Source: Ursus arctos
Lineage: Eukaryota > Chordata > Mammalia > Carnivora > Ursidae
NCBI RefSeq assembly: GCF_023065955.2
Contig: NW_026622897.1
Location: 7,383,001-7,447,000, forward strand
Reading direction: 5' to 3'
DNA length: 64,000 nt
Part shown: piece after piece, positions 55,895-64,000 of the stretch
Position numbering within the stretch: position 1 is the first letter of the stretch
Layout of the letters: each line of letters opens with the position of its first letter
Notes under the pieces: generated by a model
Told to the model about the DNA's origin: nothing
Databases searched by the model: none
What the model saw: the letters and a program-made list of their open reading frames with translations, nothing else
Position numbers and translations under genes: made by a program

Positions 55895-56430
55895 AATATA
55901 TTCAATATGTGTCATTGAATGCCTGCTATGCATCAGGCCCTGAGCTAGACATTGGGAATATAACTGTAAGGCATTTGAGAAGCTTGGAGCAGGGGAAAGA
56001 GAACAGGATGTAACAGGGAGATTTATCTTAAGAGGAGCTACAGAGTGAATAATAAAAAAGCAGACACCTAAGCTATATTCTTGGGTTTGCATCTGGGGCT
56101 CTGTCATGTTTTAAGGTGAATTACTTAACCTTTTTGGACCTCAGTTGCCTCATCTATGAAGTGGGTGTAGTAATCATACTTCATAAGTTGGTGAAGACAA
56201 TGGCTGAGTTAATATATATAAAGCACCCAGAACACAGCCTGGCACGTAGTGATAGTCCAATGGAGAGACAGACGGGTGTGGAAGTACATACAAGGAGCAG
56301 AGCACTTTGTCATGTGGGTGTCAGGGAGGGCTTCCTCCCAAAGAGTGACATCTCAGTTGAGAGCAAAAGGGAGGAGGGGCTAGTGGGTGGGCGGGATGTT
56401 TGGAGCCTGAGGAAAGAGGGGGACATGTGT
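55895..56430 (-). mobile_element. L2 LINE, antisense, split by MIR
   Basis: 'attgaatgcctgctatgcat', 'ccctgagctagacattggg' (55938) open an antisense L2. After a sense MIR, 'gtcagggagggcttcctccc' (56320) and 'gagtgacatctcagttgaga' resume it. Confidence 0.62.
56065..56260 (+). repeat. MIR SINE inside L2
   Basis: 'ggtgaattacttaaccttt', 'ggacctcagttgcctcatct', 'atgaagtgggtgtagtaatc', 'taaagcacccagaacacagc' and 'ctggcacgtagtgatag' give a nearly complete sense MIR. Confidence 0.82.
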
Positions 56431-56629
56431 AAAGATGGAGACAGGAGTGATGTTGGCACACATCCCCTCAAATAATTTAATGTTCTCATGTTGCCTGATT
56501 CATTTGGCAAGAAACACAGGTTCACAAGTTTGCTGCCTTCACCAGATGACAGATTATCATTTCTCCAACACCTCTTCTGTGAATTGTCTCTGATAGATTT
56601 GGTTAGCTGCTCTCCTTGTTATGTTTCCA

Positions 56630-56800
56630 TATCCCTTAGTGATACCAGTCACATGACACTGTACTTGTTTACTTGTCTGTCTCCCCAGTCAGGCTGTCAG
56701 CTCCAGGATGGCTAGGTCTGCTTCTTTGTCCTCTATCCTGGTATTCCTAACATCTAGAGCAAGATCTGGTTTATAATAGGTGCTCAGGGAAAGTGTACTA
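56630..56800 (+). repeat. L2 3' end fragment
   Basis: 'caggctgtcagctccaggat', 'catctagagcaagatctgg' and 'ataggtgctcagggaaagtg' are an L2 terminus. Confidence 0.7.
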
Positions 56801-57689
56801 AACAAACAATGTAGCTTGGGACAGAACAGGGACTCACTCCAAAGCACCCCTTTTTCTCATCTTGTAGCCCTTCCTCAGAGCCCAATCCTAGTTTTTCCCC
56901 TTCCAAATGTTCTATCCTTTTCAAATAGAGAATCATTAGAGGTGCAAACATGTGGGCACAACTTTTCCCTCCAAAATTAAGCAGCTAATTTTTTGCTGCA
57001 ATGAAGTAAGAATTATGAAAGAAAAATGATGAACAAAATATATTAATCTCGACAGATGTCAAAATCCTGAGGAGCTTGCCATTCATGAGGAAATTCTCAC
57101 CATAGAGCTGCAATGCAAAGTAAACCCCACACTGAAGCCTCTTGCTAACTTTGACATCAAATTAGGAATCATTCCCTCAGCATTTCTTAGATTATCTCAA
57201 TTAATTTCCATTTATGCATTTTCCAAGGGCCTGTGCAAGAAGTCCATGGACAACTCACTGGTGGGCATTTGTCTTCTTGGCCCTTCTCTTTCCTCCCTCT
57301 TCTTGAGGTTGAAGTTTGGGAGTTTCAACATGCAGAGTACTGCTAGCCAAAGGACATTTTTCTCCTCACTCAGAACCACTCAGCATCTTTATGTGGTTCC
57401 CTGAAAGATCATCTGAAGTGCACAGACATCCCTAATGCATAATTTCAAAGGCCATTTCCACATCATAAATACCAGATCTTGTGAAATGGGAGCAAGACCC
57501 ATATTTGGCTTTTTGACTTATTGCACGCGCACTGAATCAGGACAGGAAAAGACCCTCTGAGGTCTTAGAAGGGGAGGCTTGGAGACAGGGAAGTCATGTT
57601 GTCACTGCACACGTGGAGGATGCCTCAGACCTGCAGTGGCCATGGCCTTGAAGAATGCGTCAACCTCCATGGAATACACAAGAATTATT
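56801..57689. other. unassigned stretch
   Basis: About 890 bp, no recognised repeat or gene. One local CG-rich word, GCACGCGCAC, at 57523-57532. Confidence 0.4.
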
Positions 57690-58040
57690 GATTCATTTAT
57701 TTACTCAACAAAGATTTACTGAGTGTGCACTTGTTGCCAGACGTTGAGGATACAGCATGTATACAATAGATAAAGGCTTTGTCCTCATGGAGTTTACATT
57801 ATCACAGAGAGAGAGACAGACAACAAACAAATATGGAGGTAAACAAGATAATCCCAGAGAGTGGCAACTGCTCTCAGGCACACAGGGAAATAGTATAGAG
57901 AATGATTAGGCTCAGGAGGTCAGGGGAGCCTTTCTGTGGAGATGACATTTTAGTTGAAGTAGAATGTTGAGAAGAACATATGAAGACCTGGGAAGGAGAA
58001 GAAGATTCCTGTCAGAAGTTGATGACAGATTAAGGGCCAG
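57690..58040 (-). mobile_element. L2 LINE 3' fragment, antisense
   Basis: 'cattcatttatttactc'-like opening, 'gatttactgagtgtgcact', 'gtcctcatggagtttacatt' (57781), 'gagagacagacaacaaacaa' and 'gagatgacattttagttgaa' are in antisense L2 order. Confidence 0.8.
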
Positions 58041-58077
58041 CTCTATGGTTTCCCTATTCCTTGTAAGACTCACCAGT

Positions 58078-58094
58078 CACACACACAGACACAG

Positions 58095-58126
<32 letters not shown>

Positions 58127-58157
58127 GAAGAAGAAAGAAAAAAAAAAAAAAAAGAAA
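58078..58157. repeat. (CA)n followed by a GAA/A-rich tract
   Basis: About 21 CA units with two GA interruptions near the start, then GAAGAAGAAGAAAG and an A-rich run. A compound simple repeat. Confidence 0.96.
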
Positions 58158-58384
58158 AACAATCACAGCTCAGCCATTTCCAGACAGCCTAGGGCCTCTG
58201 TGTGACAGAACTCAGGTGGCATCATGCACATTGCATTCTGATGCCTCTTCCTCCTTTCAATAGAGGTGTCAGAGCAAAAGGTCTTAGACGGGAATGGCCA
58301 TGCAATTGGAAGGCAGAAAAGAGGGCTGTTGTGGCTGGAGCAGAGCAAAGAAAAGGAAGAGCAGTTTAATTTGATTGTTATTGT

Positions 58385-58620
58385 TAGAACATAGAACATA
58401 ATAAAACTAGCTAACATTGCTATGTCTGATTCTTTTAAGTCCATTATCATATTTGCCACGACAGCTCTACAGAGTAAGTGCTATTATGTCCTACCTTTGT
58501 AGATGAGGAGACTGAAGCTTAACAGAGCTAAGTAGTTGGGACAAAGTCACATAGCTGCCAAGTGGTAGAGTCAAATCCATGTGTGTCCCTTCTAGAACCT
58601 AGACTCTTAGGTGCTATGTT
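58385..58620 (-). repeat. MIR SINE, antisense
   Basis: 'taagtccattatcatatttg', 'ctctacagagtaagtgctat', 'gtagatgaggagactgaagc', 'gtcacatagctgccaagtgg' and 'agagtcaaatccatg' are in antisense order. Nearly complete. Confidence 0.85.
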
Positions 58621-60059
58621 GTACTTTGTTTTTGAGAGGCTCTAAATATGGGAGCTCAAGCCCAGGCTCCTTAACACACAGAGGAGTCTGGATGGACAAG
58701 TGAACATCACCAGAGATTTGGTTGTTTTCATTTTCCCTCTGGCCCTTCTAGAAGAGGAAGAACAAGCAAACTGATTTTTCAGCGTGCCTTTTCCTTGTCA
58801 ATGGAAAGAACGAAAGGGTCTCCAAAGACCTACAGTAGCAAAATAAGAAGTAGAATTTAGGGGGCAAACATGGTAAGACCATGAAGAAGCTATTGAGAAT
58901 CATAGAAATAGATAGAGTTCTGCTTGCCCTCTTATTCTGAGTTTCTGGAAGTTCTTTTCTTTTCTCAGAAGGACTTTCCCTTAAGCTAATCATTTTAGTC
59001 TTGAAGCATGAGAATGAGTCAGGATGGATAGCACTTCCTGACGTTTGACTTAATGCACTGGCAGCATCCCATCCAACATGGTTTTACTATCTCTGAACTC
59101 CCTTAGTAATGGCTATAGTGACATCAGCTATGAGACACTTCATTCAACTAGGAAACTATGCTCAGGGAAAATATAAAATTCTCTATATATGATCCTGCAT
59201 AGTGAAATTCATGTCACTTCACTAAAAATCATGGTGTGATGGGCAAGAACTCCCATCTGACCCTAGAGCTCCTCAATCCCAAGGTTTCTTTTTACTTAGA
59301 GTTTCAATTATAAGAAAAGACCATACTCCAGTCTCCTAGAGCATGTGGACTGTGTACCAAGGTCTAACCTCATAGCAGAAGGACCTGGCGGGCTCTGAAG
59401 GGGCCTGGAACAAGAAAACAACAAGAAGGTGCCTTGACTCACCCATATTAAACCTCTGATGAAAGGAAAGGATTTCAGGTAACTGAAAGGCTGGCCAAAC
59501 TCTGCCCTTGACTTAGGATAAAGGCATTCTGCTGGTGGCCCTCTTTCCTGTAGTGCTTTTGCCACAACAAAGGGGAAAGTGAACTTCAAAGGGCTGTGTG
59601 CAAGAATTTTATCAGGAGGAAATGCCATGGGATGTGCTTCTTCTCTTCTTACATTTGTAATCACTAATCATGCATGTTTTAATTAGAGGTCCTCTTCGCA
59701 CAACTTACCAGAGCTACAGGAACATTAAAAAACAGAAATGAAAACTTAATTAAACTCCTTCAAAGAACATATATGAGATTGAGTTTAACCATAGTCTGAT
59801 TCTAGAGCAGATTAAAAGTTTTATTTTAATTCAAGATAAATATACTTTCTTATGTGAGTAAACTAACTTACCTAGAAAATATTTTCTGCCTTCAAGCATT
59901 GATTGATTTAAAATGATTTTTTTCCTATTTATGCAGCACATTTTACTCATTTCCCTCAGAATGTCTCAAATATAACAGGAAATTCTCAAAAGAAAAGGAA
60001 AGCTAAAAATGAGTCCCAGTGCTAGAGTGACGTGCCTCCTGAAACTGCAAAACTGGATA
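58621..60059. other. unassigned, repeat-poor stretch
   Basis: About 1.4 kb with no recognised repeat. It is AT-rich at 59680-60000. A 118-codon minus-strand ORF at 59308-59664 has no motif. Confidence 0.4.
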
Positions 60060-60255
60060 TATAGATATTTACATAAATTATATAAACTAACTCATTTAGT
60101 TTTCATAGCTACTCTATGGCATGAGGCTCTTGAACCCATTTTGTGGATGAAGACACAGAGGCCGGGTGGATTCTGTAATTTTCCCAAGGTCTCACAGCCA
60201 GTAAGTGGTAGAGCGGGGATTTTGGGGAAGGTGGTCTGGCTGCAGGACCTGAGCC
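60060..60255 (-). repeat. MIR SINE, antisense
   Basis: 'actaactcatttagttttca', 'cattttgtggatgaagacac', 'aaggtctcacagccagtaag' and 'tggtagagcggggatttt' are antisense MIR. Confidence 0.8.
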
Positions 60256-60461
60256 GGTCATCACTATTGTAAGTGGCTTCTCAACGTCATCCTTTCTCTC
60301 ACTGCTCTACCACCAAAATATCTGACATCGTGCCTCTCCTAGAATATCCAGAGTGTACAGCCAGGCTACTGAAATCCTCACTTTAAAGTAACAGTTACCA
60401 TAAACTGGCTGTTCTTTCTTTTGTTGAGAACTCTTTTATCCTACAAAAATAATATACTTTT

Positions 60462-60519
60462 TTTATTATGTTCAGTTAGCCACTGTCATGTACATCATTA
60501 GTTTTTGATGTAGTGTTCA
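60462..60519 (-). mobile_element. 58-bp L1 3'-tail micro-insertion
   Basis: 'ttattatgttcagttagcc' and 'tacatcattagtttttgatg' match the antisense 3' end of the same carnivore L1 family as 44783. ATACTTTT at 60454-60461 and 60520-60527 is a short candidate TSD, weaker than for the other two micro-tails, so the right limit may be a few bases off. Confidence 0.75.
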
Positions 60520-60529
60520 ATACTTTTAT

Positions 60530-61090
60530 ACAAATGTATATGTTTATCGAATAATGAAAGTGTGTTAAACACAAAAAACAAGATCCACAGCCTGACTTTT
60601 AAAGGATTTTAGAGGTGATGGATTTGCTCATTTTATCTATGTCTTGTTATTTATTCCCAGTGATTCTCTGATGACCTTGTTCCCCTTCAGCCCTTCCCTC
60701 CCCGCTGCCCTCCACCACTCCTCCTCCCTGGCTGGACTCCTTTCTGCAGACACCTGAGATTCCTTGCTGATGCACTGACTAGACGTGGTCTCTTTCTCAC
60801 CCTTATCTTGAACGTTCCTGAAACCTGAAGACCACGTGGGTGTTCTCTACACTGTGGATGCTTCCTCACCACATAGAGACAAAAACTGAACAGAGCGGCA
60901 CATATGATGAGACTGTATCCAAGGACCAAACATATCTAAGCAGAGGGAATTTGCTTTTGATTGCTTTTGTTTTGATGAATTCACTGGAAAGTTCTGATAT
61001 TTTAGAACTCTTCAGAAGACATCTCATAGATAATCTAATCCAAAAACCATTATTTTACAGACGAGAAAACACACACTCAAGGAAATGCTG
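60530..61090. other. unassigned stretch with a weak MIR-like end
   Basis: No gene. 61000-61090 ('catctcatagataatctaat', 'attttacagacgagaaaac') resembles antisense MIR-type text. The remainder is unassigned. Confidence 0.4.
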
Positions 61091-61094
61091 AGGA

Positions 61095-61235
61095 AGGAAC
61101 ACATACTTTGGCATCAGACAGATAAAAGTTTGAATCCTGGCTCTGCGTGCAACTTGCTGGCTGTGCAGTCTTGTCAAGTTCCCTGAAGCCTTCTGAGCCT
61201 CAGTTTTCTATGAAACACCGAGGATTATTACATTG
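61095..61235 (+). repeat. MIR fragment
   Basis: 'tttggcatcagacagataaa', 'gtttgaatcctggctctgcg' and 'gagcctcagttttctatg' are sense MIR, with the tRNA-derived 5' half well kept. Confidence 0.78.
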
Positions 61236-61254
61236 GCTCCACCACCCCTGCCAT

Positions 61255-61745
61255 CACTCTCTCTAATCTAAATCCCCATAATCCCTTTCGTGGTTTCTGA
61301 AGAGCCTCCTGGTTTTTACTCCTTGTAATCTGTTCTCCACTCAGCAGCCAAAACGCACTTTCCTAAAACATAAATCAGATCAACCTTTCTTTTTACTAGT
61401 TCTAGGATAAAATCCCACAAAGCCTAGCATGAGCTGTCCCCTGCCTTTCTGGGCTTTGCTTCTCTTCGTGGCTTGCCTCCAGCCACACAGACTTCTGTTC
61501 TCTTCCTGGAACATGAAAAGCTCTTTCTGGCTTGAGAGCCTCTGCATTAGCTGTTCCGGTGTCTGGGATGTTGCCCGGTTGGTGGTTCTTCCCTGGATAG
61601 CGCCATTAATCCCCCACCGCGGTCACTCTATACAAAAAGGCCCATATGTTGGCCTTTATATATAGTATAACCCCTTTCACATTTTTTCCCCACAGCATTT
61701 ATCATTATCTGTAATTATCTGACATTTATTTATTTATATTTATGA
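61255..61745 (+). mobile_element. L2 LINE 3' portion
   Basis: 'actcagcagccaaaacgcac', 'aacataaatcagatcaacc' (61367), 'aatcccacaaagcctagc', 'tcttcctggaacatg' and 'gcatttatcattatctg' (61697) form sense L2 in order. Confidence 0.75.
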
Positions 61746-61749
61746 TTTT

Positions 61750-61949
61750 ATTTTTTGTTATATTTTGTCAAAGTTGCATTTATTTTCAGTGTTTTGTTGA
61801 AAACTACAAGTGTTGATACATCTATAAATATGAAAATAGTACAGAAGTTTAAGAAATGAAACATGCAAGTCCTCTTTACTGCCCAGCAGTAACCAAGGTT
61901 AACAGTTTCGTGTCTATGTGTCAAGGCTAACTACACACATAAAAACATT

Positions 61950-61984
<35 letters not shown>

Positions 61985-62370
61985 CTTTTTATTTAACCAA
62001 ACTGTAATTATACTGTACATACTGTTTCCACTTTGCTTTTTTCTTTTTTCTTTTCTTTCTTTTTTTTTTTTACCACTTAGCTTATCTGTACATGTAGATC
62101 TATGTAATTTTTTTTAATGTCTTAATCATATTGTTTAGCGATATCATGATTTCTTTAAACCATTCCCTTACTGATGGATACTGGGCTGTTTGTTCCTTTT
62201 GTGCTTTTACCAACGACGCTGCAGTGAACATCCATGTACACATATATCTGTGTCTGGGCCACAAAACAGTCTAGAGGAGAAAAATAACAGGATTTTTGGT
62301 TCGAGGAGAATAGGAATTTTAAATTTGAAGCGACACTGTCAAATTGCCTTTTCATGTAATTACCTCGCTT
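61750..62370 (-). mobile_element. old L1M-type LINE 3' region, antisense
   Basis: 'gtaaccaaggttaacagttt' (61889), 'ttatactgtacatactgttt' (62008), 'ccattcccttactgatggat' (62160), 'gctgcagtgaacatccatgt' (62218) and 'cactgtcaaattgcc' (62334) follow the antisense 3' UTR of old L1M elements. It contains a (CA)n at 61951-61981 and pyrimidine runs. Confidence 0.75.
61951..61981. repeat. (AC)n microsatellite
   Basis: About 15 uninterrupted AC units inside the old L1. Confidence 0.97.
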
Positions 62371-63264
62371 TTAAAAGAAAATGGATTAAGCTTAAATTAT
62401 CTGTATCTCTTCCCAAAATACAAGATCCTTGTGAACAAAGCTGTTATTTTAGCAAAGCAGCTTCTGAAACACAACAACACTTCTCAAATGGTAGATATTT
62501 TTATTAGTAACAATACTAGCACATCTATTCATTTCATGTAAAATCTCAGAGGGTAACAACTTGTTGCCATGGGATTTCCTTGGGGCTAACAGAGTCAAAC
62601 TTTAGGGTTTTTCTGTGTCCCTGGAACTGGGTAGACCAGTGCAGGGTGGAGAGGGGGAAATGCTGGCCCAGAAGATAGAAGAAAGTATCCTGAAGAAGTC
62701 TGATGGGCACAGCCAGGGCCCAGGTGGTCAATGGCAGTAATGTGAATACTGCCAGGGTCTGGAGTCTGAATTGTGCTCAAACACTGCCTCATCCCCAACT
62801 CTGTCCCAGGAAGTTAGACATACAGAGGACACTGTAGGACAGGGAATGCTGGGTATTACCATCTGGGGCTCTCAGTTACCAGATACTTTTGACTTCGGCT
62901 AGAAGAGGGTGCAAGCATCTGCTTCAGGCCACGTTAGACCCTGAGGCTCCATCACCAAATCAGCCGTGAAACTTGTCAAGAAAGTAAGAATTCAAAGGAG
63001 GAGTCCCAAAATAGCACATTCACAGAATACAAGAGTTTTTGAACTACCCTCTAGCACTTTGATGACCCAGTTGTGGGTCCTTACTCAAGCCTGAACTCCT
63101 CCTGCTTAAACCAGGTCTGAGAAAGTAGTTAGTAAAGGCAGGGAAGAACTGCTCAACCCAGGGCAAAGGCTGGCAACGCCAGGATGCCGAGGTGGACAGC
63201 AAGGAGTTGCCATGTTAGCAGGAGCGTGGCCGCTTCCACACCTTCAGGTTGGACACATTTCCCC
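62371..63264. other. unassigned stretch
   Basis: About 890 bp with no recognised repeat or gene. Confidence 0.4.
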
Positions 63265-63768
63265 CAAGCCCAGTTTTATTGAGATATAATTGACATATAA
63301 CTCTAAGTTTAAGGTATATAGCATAATGATTTGATAAATGTATATATTGCAAAATGATCACCACAATACATCTAGTTGACATCCATCACCACTCATAGTT
63401 ACAAGTTTTGTGTGTGTGTGTGATGAGAACTTTTAAGATTCACTCTCTTACCAACTCTCAAATATGCACTACAGTATGATGACGATAGTCATCATGTTGT
63501 ACATTACATCCCAGAACTTCTTTATCTTATAACTGGAAGTCTGTACCCTTTGACTGCCTTCACCCATTTTGCCCTCCCACCATCCTCCACATCTGGCAAC
63601 CACTAATCTGTTCTCTGTATTTATGACTTTTGTTTTGTTTAGATTTCACATATAAGTGCAATTACATGGTATTTTTCTTCCTCTGTCTGACTTACTTCGA
63701 TTAGCATAATGCTTTCAAGGTCCATCCATGTTGTTGCAAATGGCAGGATTTCCTTCCTTTTTTTTATG

Positions 63769-63813
<45 letters not shown>

Positions 63814-64000
63814 CATAACTATTTATATTTATATCAATCAATCACGTTTTCTTTATCCATTTATCTGTTGATGGACACTTAGGTGGTTTCCATGCTTTGA
63901 CTATTGTAAGTAATGCTGCCATTATCGTGGAGGGGCAGACATCTCTTTGGGATATGGTTGTTTCATTCAAATATATACCCATAAGTGAGATTTCTGGATC
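63265..64000 (-). mobile_element. L1 LINE, antisense, continues past the window
   Basis: 'agttttattgagatataatt' (63273), 'gtatatagcataatgatttg' (63315), 'caccacaatacatctagttg' (63360), 'ctctgtctgacttacttcg' (63681), 'ccatccatgttgttgcaaat' (63722) and 'gttgatggacacttaggtgg' (63867) are antisense L1 3' UTR then ORF2. The window ends inside ORF2 territory, so its full length is unknown. Confidence 0.93.
63771..63812. repeat. (TG)n microsatellite
   Basis: About 20 uninterrupted TG units, expanded inside the antisense L1. A shorter TG run lies at 63409-63422. Confidence 0.97.

Overview
This 64 kb window looks like non-coding DNA from a carnivoran mammal. The clearest species signal is eleven copies of the Can-SINE, a tRNA-Lys-derived retroposon with a B box of the form GATCGAGCC, a (CT)-rich spacer and AAATAAATAAA before the A tail. 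Can-SINEs are known only from Carnivora. The youngest copies (22945, 26763, 37861) resemble the subfamily I associate with bears and pinnipeds, and no copy looks like the dog SINEC_Cf type. An ursid or pinniped is therefore my best guess, by inference only. L1 copies with the carnivore-type 3' end agree with this.

I found no protein-coding exon, no conventional RNA gene, no CpG island and no CRISPR-like array. Open reading frames are short (longest 174 codons), lack recognisable domains and mostly fall in repeats. The window is best read as an intergenic interval or part of a very large intron, and its history is mainly that of transposons landing on one another.

Layout. 1-8 kb: an old L2 (1020-2060), MIR pieces, an unplaced LTR-like repeat (5196-5690) and a three-layer nest at 7205-8245 (L2, then LTR, then Can-SINE). 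8-17 kb: MIR/L2 debris, a (TG)n tract, and an old L1 (13180-14230) disrupted by a SINE and a long AT-rich block. 17-31 kb: two micro-insertions of L1 tails (57 bp and 38 bp), hAT elements, an L1 that split an L2 (23285-25115), and a cluster of three co-oriented Can-SINEs (26.7-28.2 kb). 31-46 kb: a 2.2 kb antisense L1 holding a SINE (34895-37140), a young SINE inside an L2 (37861), an MLT1-type LTR inside an L2, a Tigger-like element with both inverted repeats (43842-44186), and an L1 with an inverted 5' end (44783-45665). 46-64 kb: two more SINEs, an MLT1 LTR (52184-52626), a second L1 with an inverted 5' end (55073-55769), a third short L1 tail (60462) and two antisense L1s, the last running off the window end.

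There is no pathway or operon. Family names come from recognising consensus features by eye; boundaries without target-site duplications (TSDs) are approximate, often by 10-40 bp. I did not find a convincing new biological system. The most informative items are the TSD-bounded insertions with unusual structures: two twin-primed L1s, three L1 micro-tails and the multi-layer nests.
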